From Vibrio nereis NBRC 15637 (GTDB taxonomy: Bacteria > Pseudomonadota > Gammaproteobacteria > Enterobacterales > Vibrionaceae), in NCBI RefSeq assembly GCF_001591105.1, contig NZ_BCUD01000021.1, positions 1 through 60,138 of the forward strand: DNA of 60,138 nt, written 5' to 3'. The notes below the pieces were generated by a model. It ran no database searches. It was not told the DNA's origin and saw nothing but the letters and a program-made list of their open reading frames with translations. The stretch's first letter is position 1; every line of letters starts with the position of its first letter. Position numbers and translations under genes: made by a program. Positions 26,575 to 34,004 of the stretch are shown piece by piece.

Positions 26575-26914
26575 AGTGGATCCTCCTTGTGAGTAAAAAT
26601 GATTCTAGCGCTTATTTCTATTTGATATGTCGCTCAGAGCGACTGTGTGACAACTCAATATGAGCCTGATTGAGTTTATTAGAGGCAAATCACATGGGTT
26701 TTGGAAAATTGTCAGTATGCTGATATAGCTAGTTATTGATTCATATAGATTAAATACCTTTAAGGTGCCATTGCCAACGAGCTGACATCAACGCAGACTT
26801 GGTATTACAAAACAGACAATTAAGTAAAAGGGATGCGAAACGCAATGAGATTGGTGACGGAAGCTGGAAGTAGGCTTCTCCTACCCCTAAACTTATTAGC
26901 GATGGAGGTAAGTC
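26575..26914. other. Non-coding region before the DUF4145-like gene
   Basis: 340 bases. It must hold the minus-strand yhhM promoter and the plus-strand promoter. Near its end two overlapping hairpins are possible: GGAAGC with GCTTCTCC, and GTAGG with CCTAC inside GTAGGCTTCTCCTAC (about 26868-26882). They are mutually exclusive. I do not recognise a known riboswitch. Confidence 0.4.
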
Positions 26915-27280
26915 ATGTCTGATATCGAAAAAGTGGTTGTTCGGACACGTAAGCTCGAAAAATTACTCCGAACTCAGTATCACGCAGAAGGTAGAGGATT
27001 ACACCAGCTGATCACTAGCTGTGAGGAGCGCCTGCCGCATGATGTTATCAGTAAACTCCGTTTCATCGCGACCATCCGAAACAAGGTAGTCCATGAAGAT
27101 GACTACAAACTCGACAGCAAGCGAGATTTCTTTGCTGTGTGTGACGATTGTGAAAAAGAACTGACACCACGCAGTAGTCGTTTTATTTGGCGCGTTGCTA
27201 TTGCACTGATGTTATTGAGCACGATGGCGGCATTATTCTTTTATTATGCGCATTGGGACGTGTTATCCAGTCACCTTTAA
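26915..27280 (+). CDS. DUF4145-like protein with C-terminal membrane anchor
   Basis: 121 residues. The first ~85 form a helical domain with GRGLHQLITSCEERLP and IATIRNKVVHED; the RNxxxH-type pattern is typical of DUF4145/HEPN-like folds. One transmembrane helix follows (about 93-113), so the domain should face the cytoplasm as a tail-anchored protein. HEPN-type RNases use an RxxxxxH motif; here RNKVVH gives R-x4-H, which is close but not diagnostic. GATGGAGG precedes the ATG. Function unknown. Confidence 0.75.
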   Translation: MSDIEKVVVRTRKLEKLLRTQYHAEGRGLHQLITSCEERLPHDVISKLRFIATIRNKVVHEDDYKLDSKRDFFAVCDDCEKELTPRSSRFIWRVAIALMLLSTMAALFFYYAHWDVLSSHL

Positions 27281-27374
27281 TCAATGCAGAGAAAGTCGGC
27301 CTTTCTTCCATTGTGTAAAAATTAGAGCTATGTCGGTGGTTTAGACAGGTTCTGTGCGAAAAAAATACGAAAAA

Positions 27375-27408
27375 ACAAAAAGGGACGCGTTTGCGTCCCT
27401 TTTTGTTT
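27375..27408. terminator. Bidirectional terminator
   Basis: AACAAAAAGGGACGCG-TTT-GCGTCCCTTTTTGTT: a perfect GC stem flanked by A and T runs. It serves the gene ending at 27280 and the small minus-strand gene ending at 27421. Confidence 0.9.
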
Positions 27409-27420
27409 TCTTGAATTTGC

Positions 27421-27501
27421 TTAGTACATCATCGGCAGAGTCATTAGACCAACTACAACCGCGATCATTACAAGTCCTTGTTTTTGTGAAGAAGTAATCA
27501 T
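27421..27501 (-). CDS. 26-residue single-helix membrane peptide
   Basis: A minus-strand frame of 26 codons: MITSSQKQGLVMIAVVVGL then MTLPMMY and TAA. AGGAG lies 9 bases ahead of the ATG, a TTGATC-18-TATCCT promoter lies further upstream, and a perfect terminator follows the stop, so it has all parts of a monocistronic gene. The sequence is a short polar N terminus followed by one hydrophobic helix. It recalls E. coli YncL (a 31-residue stress-induced membrane peptide) in the SS start and VGL-TL centre, but that is weak and from memory. Confidence 0.8.
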   Translation of the reverse strand: MITSSQKQGLVMIAVVVGLMTLPMMY

Positions 27502-27542
27502 AACTCTGCTCCTCTTAAGTGATGTTTGATTCTATGTAAATT

Positions 27543-27572
27543 AGGATAGCAGTCTTTTTGTGCTTTGATCAA
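27543..27572 (-). promoter_or_regulatory. Promoter of the small membrane peptide gene
   Basis: On the minus strand TTGATC (27567-27572) and TATCCT (27543-27548) are 18 bases apart and about 40 bases before the ATG. Confidence 0.55.
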
Positions 27573-28100
27573 GTTTTTCTTTGAATAACGCTTGAAAATG
27601 TCATTTTAATTACGTGGTTTTGACATTTAATGCCTTTGTTTTCTTGTTTTGGCTGGCCTTTTTTCTGATTGAATAATGCTCTATCTGTTTTTTGTTTTTA
27701 CATAAGTTGTTGTTTTTGATTTAAATTAATTGTAGTTGGTTAATGTTGCGATTATGTTTGTTGTATTTTTGAGGGTTAGCGTGGTTTATTGGTTTGTTTT
27801 TTTATTCATTAGGCTTTTTATTTCTATATTTCTCATTAGTTGAGAATGATTCTTACAAATGGTGGTTGATGCTGGGTTTTTAGCGTTTTGCATTTACCTG
27901 GTATGTTTGTGGTTAATTCTATTTGTGATTGTAAGCTACTGTTTTTAAGTTAATATTTTTACTGGTTCTTGGTGTTGTTTGTGTTTTTGTGCGATTTTTT
28001 GTTGTGAAGATATCAGTGGCTTATAACCTTGTTTATTCTTATAAACGTATTAACTTTACTGAAAAAAGGACTTTGCTTAGGTTAGAGTAGTGTGAGGCAT
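27573..28100. other. Long T-rich non-coding tract
   Basis: About 500 bases with striking strand asymmetry: the plus strand is dominated by T and G (many GTTTT, TTGTT and TTTTTG runs) with very few C. No reading frame of note exists on either strand and I see no repeats with long unit. A palindromic TGAGAATGATTCTTA lies near 27840 and might be part of a Fur-like site. The base bias is unlike the genes around it. Confidence 0.6.
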
Positions 28101-28193
28101 TAGGGAGCATTTGTTCGTTCGCCAGAAGCATAATCAAGATCCAAGTTTTGCTTTCCGGTTCTGGACATCTTGTAAGCCCTCCCTACACTGGCG
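28101..28193 (+). other. Structured leader before yhhN
   Basis: Complementary segments: TAGGGAG (28101-28107) with CTCCCTA (28179-28185); inside it CCAGAA (28122-28127) with TTCTGG (28159-28164), and CAAGAT (28135-28140) with ATCTTG (28167-28172), which interleave as a pseudoknot. CGCCAG (28120-28125) can alternatively pair with CTGGCG (28188-28193). It ends 24 bases before the yhhN ATG. Confidence 0.45.
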
Positions 28194-28217
28194 GCTCAGT
28201 TTAAAAGAGGTGATCTC

Positions 28218-28841
28218 ATGTGGAGCTGGCTTTCAGTCGCGTTATCAGGTTTTATTAGTATTTCTGCTAGTGAAAGCAATCAAAAGAAACAAGCAGCCGC
28301 GTTTAAAACATTATCTATGTTGATGCTGGTAGTGATGTTATGGAGTCAGGGTGTGGCTTTAGGACTCTCTGCCTGGTGGATCACGCTTGGTCTTTTGATC
28401 TCTTTGCTGGCGGATAATCTCTACATATTCAAAAAGCAAAAAAAGCTCTGTTTTGCGTCTTACATTGCCGGTCAACTTTGCTATAGCACGTCGTTTTGGA
28501 CTCAATTGTCAGGGGAAATTGTGTGGTGGCTACCCGCTATGCTGTTAGCGATCGGCATTGTGGTGTTTTTCTTGATGTTGCCCAAAATCGATAAGTTGCT
28601 CTTTCCTGTCGTGATCATGGGTATGATGTTGCTGCAACTAAACTGGGCTGCGGGTGAAGTCTGGTTGTTCTCTGACACGTTGGCGAGTTTAGTCGGCTTT
28701 ATCGGCACTCTCACACTGACGCTGTCTGCCGGGTTACTGGCAGTGCATGACTACCGCCATCCGATCGCTTATGGTCGATATATCATTAGCGGTAGTTATC
28801 TACTGGCGCACTCTCTGATTACCGCCACTTTGATTATCTGA
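28218..28841 (+). CDS. yhhN: YhhN/TMEM86 family membrane protein
   Basis: 207 residues, about eight short membrane helices with conserved acidic residues (LLADNLYIF). YhhN-family proteins include mammalian lysoplasmalogenases (TMEM86); the bacterial members may hydrolyse the vinyl-ether bond of lysoplasmalogens, but in Vibrio the activity is unproven. AAAAGAGGTGATCTC precedes the ATG, a good ribosome site. Downstream of the structured leader described separately. Confidence 0.87.
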   Translation: MWSWLSVALSGFISISASESNQKKQAAAFKTLSMLMLVVMLWSQGVALGLSAWWITLGLLISLLADNLYIFKKQKKLCFASYIAGQLCYSTSFWTQLSGEIVWWLPAMLLAIGIVVFFLMLPKIDKLLFPVVIMGMMLLQLNWAAGEVWLFSDTLASLVGFIGTLTLTLSAGLLAVHDYRHPIAYGRYIISGSYLLAHSLITATLII

Positions 28842-28905
28842 AATCAAGGCGAAACCCTAGCGTTATTTATATTCTCCACACATTATTCTATGAGTGGAGA
28901 TAGCT

Positions 28906-29142
28906 ATGTCATCTGAAATCCATGCCCATGCCGTGCTGAATTTACTGAAAGAGTGTCCAATGAGCGAGGCAGAGCTGCGTCACGCGGTGACCAATGAATT
29001 TGGGCAGGATGTACGTTTTCGAACTTGCAAACTATCAGGCTTTGACTTGGATGCTTTGCTGGCGTTTTTTATTAAACGCGACAAGATTGTTCAAGCAGAA
29101 GGGAAATGGCACGTTAACGCGGCGAGAATTTGTAATCACTAG
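28906..29142 (+). CDS. yecH: YecH family protein (DUF2492)
   Basis: 78 residues from the ATG at 28906. It shares the pattern of E. coli YecH: HAHAVLNLL at the start, FGQDVRFRTCKLSGF in the middle (with the conserved Cys) and NAARICNH at the end. Cys and His residues could bind a metal. Function unknown. Monocistronic by appearance. Confidence 0.88.
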   Translation: MSSEIHAHAVLNLLKECPMSEAELRHAVTNEFGQDVRFRTCKLSGFDLDALLAFFIKRDKIVQAEGKWHVNAARICNH

Positions 29143-29236
29143 CTATTGATTTGCCTCCAAATTGCTCAGTAGCATTGCTATACTTCGTCGGTTTTCTATC
29201 CAACTTGTCTGGTTTATCTGCTGTGGAGGCTAATTC

Positions 29237-29821
29237 ATGGACATCCTTTCTGCCGCAACCATGCTATTTCTTATCATGGACCCGCTTGGCAACCTTCCTA
29301 TCGTCCTTTCTATCTTAAAGCACTTAGATCCAAAGCGCCGACGTATGGTTTTGATCCGTGAGCTATTTTTTGCTCTTGGGATCCTGATGTTATTCCTGTT
29401 TGCAGGTAAAAGTATCCTCAACTTCCTGCACGTTCAGCCGGAAACGTTGAGTATTTCGGGTGGTATCATTCTGTTTATTATCGCGATTAAGATGATCTTC
29501 CCTAGTGCGGGCAGCATTACGGGCTTAGCCGCAGGTGAAGAACCATTTATCGTACCCATGGCGATTCCGATGATTGCCGGTCCTTCGGTCCTAGCGGCGT
29601 TATTGCTACTATCGACTCAGCATCAAGATAAGTTGATGGAGTTGTCTGCCGCCGTGCTGTTGGCTTGGGGAGCGACGTTTGTGATTTTGATGTTCTACGG
29701 TTTCTTCCACCGCATTTTGGGTGAGCGAGGCTTAAAAGCGGTTGAGCGTTTAATGGGATTGTTACTGATTATGATTTCGACCCAAATGTTCCTAGATGGG
29801 GTGAAGAGTTACATTGGCTAA
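29237..29821 (+). CDS. yhgN: MarC/YhgN family inner-membrane protein
   Basis: 194 residues with six membrane helices. The N-terminal FLIMDPLGNLPIVLSIL and the second half's PMAIPMIAGPSVLA are the paired MarC-family repeats. YhgN is sometimes named a NAAT-type transporter; the substrate is unknown. Ends at a strong terminator. Confidence 0.92.
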   Translation: MDILSAATMLFLIMDPLGNLPIVLSILKHLDPKRRRMVLIRELFFALGILMLFLFAGKSILNFLHVQPETLSISGGIILFIIAIKMIFPSAGSITGLAAGEEPFIVPMAIPMIAGPSVLAALLLLSTQHQDKLMELSAAVLLAWGATFVILMFYGFFHRILGERGLKAVERLMGLLLIMISTQMFLDGVKSYIG

Positions 29822-29846
29822 CAGAGCCATCCGACCTCGGAAAAAC

Positions 29847-29877
29847 AAAAACGCCGCTGATGGAAGCGGCGTTTTTT
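29847..29877 (+). terminator. Terminator after yhgN
   Basis: ACGCCGCT-GATGGA-AGCGGCGT followed by TTTTT; the A run on the left also allows use by the convergent yhhL. Confidence 0.88.
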
Positions 29878-29895
29878 ATGGTTCTTTACTGGTCG

Positions 29896-30162
29896 TCACA
29901 CCATGTGTTTACGGCGGATATCCAATAAAGCGAAGATACCAAAGATCAAAATAGACCATTTCTCCCAGCTGCTCATTTTGACTTTGTCACCAAACGCGCC
30001 AACAAAAATCAGCATCTGTAAACCGTGCATGATAAACAGGAAGGCCGCCATGATGTAGAGCGCGATGGCTGCTTTACCAGGGAACGGCATGAAAATGTTA
30101 AGAATAAGAATAAACCATACAAAGCCAATCGCGGCTTTTGCTAATAAGAGTAGTGCTTTCAT
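29896..30162 (-). CDS. yhhL: DUF1145 family membrane protein (YhhL-like)
   Basis: 88 residues from the ATG at 30162 (AGGAAG 7 bases upstream). Three hydrophobic segments; VWFILILNIFMPFPGKA and MHGLQMLIF match DUF1145/YhhL. Function unknown. It starts 13 bases after the rsmD stop and is cotranscribed with it, the same pairing as in E. coli. Confidence 0.88.
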   Translation of the reverse strand: MKALLLLAKAAIGFVWFILILNIFMPFPGKAAIALYIMAAFLFIMHGLQMLIFVGAFGDKVKMSSWEKWSILIFGIFALLDIRRKHMV

Positions 30163-30175
30163 TGCGACTTCCTGC

Positions 30176-30775
30176 TCAGTTGTCTTGACGTTCAAATAGG
30201 CGGTAGCAGACCTGTCCAGCCGTTTTTTCTCGGTGGAGATGCCAATGAGCCGGGATACCTTCCAGAGCCAGCTCTTTTTCGGTTTCAATATAAATCAATG
30301 CGTCATCGGCTAGCCAGCCATTTTCTTCCAGTAGGTTGACTGTCTCAGCTAGCAGTCCTTTACGAAATGGTGGGTCAATAAACACAACGTTTTGCGGCTC
30401 TCCCTGCTGTTTAAGGAAGGTAAGCGCGTCCGTGTTGTGTGCTTTGAGGTTGGTTGCCTTTAGCGCGGTGATGTTTTGTTGGATTTGTTTAAAAGCCTGC
30501 GTATTGAGTTCGACCATGGTCACCATTTCTGCCTGGCGGGAGGCCGCTTCAAAGGCAAGACCCCCAGAGCCGGCAAATAAATCCAAGCACTTTGCTCTGG
30601 GCACATCCTGAGCTAACCAGTTAAACAAAGTTTCTTTGACTCGGTCAGTGGTTGGGCGTAGGCCTTCCGCATCATGAACAGGAAGTTTTCTACCTCTCCA
30701 TAAGCCGCTAATAATTCGTACAAAGCCGGTGGATGGCTTTTTTTGTGATGTGTTTTGCTGGCGACGTCTTACCAT
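30176..30775 (-). CDS. rsmD: 16S rRNA (guanine966-N2)-methyltransferase
   Basis: 199 residues. Class I SAM methyltransferase that modifies G966 in the 30S subunit. Signatures: RIISGLWRGRKLPV at the N terminus, LDLFAGSGGLAFEAASR for SAM binding, and the catalytic DPPF. Divergent from ftsY, the conserved arrangement. Confidence 0.96.
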   Translation of the reverse strand: MVRRRQQNTSQKKPSTGFVRIISGLWRGRKLPVHDAEGLRPTTDRVKETLFNWLAQDVPRAKCLDLFAGSGGLAFEAASRQAEMVTMVELNTQAFKQIQQNITALKATNLKAHNTDALTFLKQQGEPQNVVFIDPPFRKGLLAETVNLLEENGWLADDALIYIETEKELALEGIPAHWHLHREKTAGQVCYRLFERQDN

Positions 30776-30854
30776 AGATTTTTTGACCGCTAATAAAGTG
30801 ATACTATACCCAGTCGCTCAGCAATTAAGCCCTGAGTACAGCCCAAATTTCGTT

Positions 30855-30947
30855 GATGACAGAGTGTATACCATCGTTATTACGCAGGAAACTTTTCACT
30901 CTGTTGTCATTTCTCTTTTCTAAACATGGACACTTCTATTAGAAAAG
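30855..30947 (+). other. Two hairpins in the rsmD-ftsY spacer
   Basis: GATGACAGAGTG (30855-30866) pairs with CACTCTGTTGTCAT (30897-30910) with a two-base bulge, and CTTTTCTAA (30915-30923) is the exact complement of TTAGAAAAG (30939-30947). They could form an ftsY 5' leader structure or belong to a small RNA. Confidence 0.4.
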
Positions 30948-30985
30948 GGTCAGAGTCAATATAAGAAAATCTAGGATAGCCCCAG

Positions 30986-32179
30986 ATGACGGAAAAAAAG
31001 AAGCGCGGATTACTTTCTTGGCTTGGTTTTGGTGATGAAGACCAAGCCAAGCAACCGGTTGAAGAAAAAGATAAAAATCAGGTAGAAGAGGTCGCTGAAG
31101 AGGCGCAATCAGTTGAAGACACTGAGCAAGAACAAGACACTCAATTAGCAGAAGCAGAAGCAGAAGCAGAAGCAGAAGCAGAAGCAGAAGTTGTTGAGGA
31201 AGAGCCGCAACCCGAGCCAACCCCAGAACCACGTGTGGTTGAGCAAGAAAAGCCAACCGAAAGCTTTTTTGCCCGCTTAAAGCGCAGCCTTGCGCGTACT
31301 AAAGCCAACATCGGTGCAGGCTTCTTCGGCCTGTTTAAAGGCAAGCAGATTGACGATGACTTATTTGAAGAGCTAGAAGAACAGCTGCTGATTGCCGATG
31401 TAGGCATGGATACCACGCTGAAAATCATCGAAAACTTAACCGAAAAAGCCTCTCGCCAGCAGCTCAAAGATGGCGAAGCACTGTATGCACTGCTGAAAGA
31501 TGAAATGGCGGACATTTTATCTCAAGTGGAGCAGCCGCTTGTCGTGGATACAACAAAAACGCCATACGTAATTTTAATGGTGGGTGTGAACGGTGTGGGT
31601 AAAACCACCACTATTGGTAAGTTAGCCAAGCAGTTCCAAGCGGAAGGTAAGTCTGTGATGCTGGCAGCGGGCGATACATTCCGTGCGGCCGCAGTAGAGC
31701 AGCTGCAAGTGTGGGGTGACCGCAACAATGTTCCTGTGGTTGCGCAGCACACTGGCGCAGACAGCGCATCCGTTATTTACGATGCAATTGAATCGGCGAA
31801 AGCCAAAGGCGTGGATGTGGTGATTGCTGATACAGCAGGCCGTTTGCAGAATAAATCGAACCTGATGGAAGAGCTGCGTAAGATCGTACGTGTTATGCAG
31901 AAGGTCGATGATTCAGCCCCGCATGAAATTATGCTAACGCTTGATGCCGGTACGGGTCAGAACGCCATCAGCCAGGCGAAACTGTTTAGTGATGTGGCTC
32001 CGCTGACGGGTATCACGCTGACGAAGCTGGATGGTACTGCAAAAGGTGGTGTTATTTTTGCGCTTGCTGATCAATTCCAGATCCCGATTCGTTACATCGG
32101 TGTCGGTGAAGGTATCGATGACCTACGCCCATTTGAAACGAAAGAGTTTATTGACGCACTGTTTAGCCGCGAAGACTAA
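30986..32179 (+). CDS. ftsY: Signal recognition particle receptor FtsY
   Basis: 397 residues. Acidic A domain (about 1-95) containing a seven-fold Ala-Glu repeat, then the helical N domain and the GTPase G domain: GVNGVGKTTT (about residue 203), DTFRAAA, DTAGR and TKLDGTAKGG. Docks SRP-ribosome complexes at the SecYEG translocon. First of the ftsY-ftsE-ftsX block; ftsE starts 26 bases after its stop. Confidence 0.98.
   Translation: MTEKKKRGLLSWLGFGDEDQAKQPVEEKDKNQVEEVAEEAQSVEDTEQEQDTQLAEAEAEAEAEAEAEVVEEEPQPEPTPEPRVVEQEKPTESFFARLKRSLARTKANIGAGFFGLFKGKQIDDDLFEELEEQLLIADVGMDTTLKIIENLTEKASRQQLKDGEALYALLKDEMADILSQVEQPLVVDTTKTPYVILMVGVNGVGKTTTIGKLAKQFQAEGKSVMLAAGDTFRAAAVEQLQVWGDRNNVPVVAQHTGADSASVIYDAIESAKAKGVDVVIADTAGRLQNKSNLMEELRKIVRVMQKVDDSAPHEIMLTLDAGTGQNAISQAKLFSDVAPLTGITLTKLDGTAKGGVIFALADQFQIPIRYIGVGEGIDDLRPFETKEFIDALFSRED
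31148..31189 (+). repeat. GCAGAA hexanucleotide repeat in ftsY
   Basis: Seven perfect tandem copies of GCAGAA, encoding (Ala-Glu)7 in the A domain. Copy change by slippage would stay in frame. Confidence 0.98.
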
Positions 32180-32205
32180 TTGCGGCTCAGTAAGAGGAAT
32201 CACGG

Positions 32206-32880
32206 GTGATAAAGTTTCAGCAAGTAAGTAAAGCGTACCGAGGCGGTCGCCAGGCTCTGCAAAAAGTGGATTTTCATCTCAGGCGCGGTGAAATGGCCTT
32301 TCTAGGGGGCCACTCGGGTGCAGGTAAAAGTACTCTACTTAAGCTAATTTGCGCGATTGAACGTCCAACCGACGGTAAAATTAGCTTTAACGATCACGAT
32401 ATTACCCGTATTCCAAGCAAAGATATTCCATTCTTGCGCCGCAACATTGGGATCGTGTTTCAAGACCATCGTTTACTGATGGATCGCTCAGTTTTCGACA
32501 ATGTGGCGTTACCCATGCGTATTGAGTCGATCTCTGAGAACGAAATCAAACGCCGTGTATCTGCTGCGCTGGATAAAACCGGTTTGCTGGATAAAGCGAA
32601 GTGCTTGCCGAGCCAGCTGTCTGGCGGTGAGCAGCAACGGGTGGGGATAGCCCGTGCGGTGGTGAACCGCCCAACGTTATTATTGGCGGACGAACCAACG
32701 GGTAACTTAGATCCTGAGCTGTCGACTCGAGTCCTCAATTTGTTTGAAGAATTTAATCGAGCAGGGGTCACTATCCTTTTAGCCACGCACGATATTGGGT
32801 TAGTAAACACTCGCCCACAGTATCGTCATCTAGAGCTGAACCAAGGCTTTTTGAGTGAGGTGCAAGACTATGGCCAATAA
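32206..32880 (+). CDS. ftsE: Cell division ATP-binding protein FtsE
   Basis: 224 residues. ABC ATPase: Walker A GHSGAGKST, signature LSGGEQQRV, Walker B LLLADEPTGN, and the H-loop His in ATHD. With FtsX it activates peptidoglycan hydrolases at the septum. GTG start at 32206 with AAGAGGA upstream. Its last 11 bases overlap ftsX. Confidence 0.97.
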   Translation: MIKFQQVSKAYRGGRQALQKVDFHLRRGEMAFLGGHSGAGKSTLLKLICAIERPTDGKISFNDHDITRIPSKDIPFLRRNIGIVFQDHRLLMDRSVFDNVALPMRIESISENEIKRRVSAALDKTGLLDKAKCLPSQLSGGEQQRVGIARAVVNRPTLLLADEPTGNLDPELSTRVLNLFEEFNRAGVTILLATHDIGLVNTRPQYRHLELNQGFLSEVQDYGQ

Positions 32881-33838
32881 GGCACGCAACCGAAAAGCGG
32901 CGCAGGCACGCACTTCAAACCGCGTTAAACGAGATAGCTTTTTGAAAGTTCATTTTAAACAGGCTAAAGAGTCACTCGTTGCTTTAATGCAAAGACCTGT
33001 CGGTAACCTTCTTACGCTCGCAGTGATTTCTATGGCATTGGCTATGCCGTCGGTGCTGTATTTGTTGGGCAAAAATATATCCGTCGCTTCATCTCATGTG
33101 ACCAGCCCCTCTCAAATTAGTGGCTATATTGCGGAGCAAACGCCCGAAGCCAGAATCATGGTGATCAAAGATAACCTTGAAACCATGCCGGAAGTTGCAA
33201 AGGTTGAGTACATCTCTCCCCAACAAGGTCTGGATGATTTAAGCCAATACTCGGGTTTTGAGCAGGCGATTTCCCTGCTTGATGATTATGCGCTGCCAGG
33301 CGTGTTGGTGATTACGCCTAGCTCTGAAGACAAGTTAGCGATCAAACAGTTGGCCACCAAAATCCGAGCAGAAGATGACATTACCGATGTACGTTTGGAC
33401 GAAGATTGGCTTACGCGCTTAGACGCGATCAAAAATCTGGTCGGTGGCATTGTGATTGCGTTGTCGGTATTGATGCTCGGCTCGGTATTTTTGATCGTGG
33501 GTAATACGCTGCGTTTTAACGTGTTGGCAAACAAAGATGAAATACAAACCATGAAGCTGATTGGCGCGACCAATAGCTTTATTCTACGACCTTACCTGTA
33601 TTCAGGTATGTGGTTTGGGTTATTAGGTGCGCTGTTTGCGTGGGTTGTTACAGCGGTAATCACAGTTCTGCTTAATAACAGTGTTGAGCAGCTGGCATTA
33701 CTTTATGATAGCCGCTTCAGGTTAATAGGCCTTAACTGGGATGAAAGCTTACTGCTGCTGATGCTAGGTACGTTCCTTGGTTGCTTGGCAGCCAAAGTAT
33801 CGGCGCAGCGTCATTTAAAAGAAATTGAACCAGTTTAA
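32870..33838 (+). CDS. ftsX: Cell division protein FtsX
   Basis: 322 residues from the ATG at 32870 (GAGGTG 7 bases upstream, inside the end of ftsE); a GTG five codons earlier is possible but has no better site. Basic N terminus, first helix about 45-65, a periplasmic domain (about 70-205), then three helices with the FtsX-type core NKDEIQTMKLIGATN. Partner of FtsE. Confidence 0.95.
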   Translation: MANKARNRKAAQARTSNRVKRDSFLKVHFKQAKESLVALMQRPVGNLLTLAVISMALAMPSVLYLLGKNISVASSHVTSPSQISGYIAEQTPEARIMVIKDNLETMPEVAKVEYISPQQGLDDLSQYSGFEQAISLLDDYALPGVLVITPSSEDKLAIKQLATKIRAEDDITDVRLDEDWLTRLDAIKNLVGGIVIALSVLMLGSVFLIVGNTLRFNVLANKDEIQTMKLIGATNSFILRPYLYSGMWFGLLGALFAWVVTAVITVLLNNSVEQLALLYDSRFRLIGLNWDESLLLLMLGTFLGCLAAKVSAQRHLKEIEPV

Positions 33839-33862
33839 ATGGCGTTTGTCTTATCAGTGTAA

Positions 33863-33886
33863 AAAGTAGACGTTAGAGTCTACTTT
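33863..33886 (+). terminator. Terminator-like hairpin after ftsX
   Basis: AAAGTAGAC and GTCTACTTT form a perfect 9-bp stem with a six-base loop; only a weak T tract follows, so read-through into rpoH is possible. Confidence 0.6.
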
Positions 33887-34004
33887 CGTATTGTTTAAAC
33901 CAAGTGTTTATGCATAATTGTTTCCCCAGCTTGAATCTTGTTCATTTTAGGTTCAAGATTGATGGGTTAAAAATACTCCAGATCAGAGATTGATGAGGAA
34001 TTGA

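Noticed and set aside
26800..26914. c-di-GMP (GEMM) or other known riboswitch before the DUF4145-like gene
   Set aside because: The phrase ACGCAATGAG looked suggestive, but the GEMM core (GACGCAAAGC and its tetraloop receptor) is absent.
31148..31189. Short tandem repeat as a CRISPR or mobile-element border
   Set aside because: It is an in-frame Ala-Glu repeat within ftsY; there are no spacers or inverted ends.
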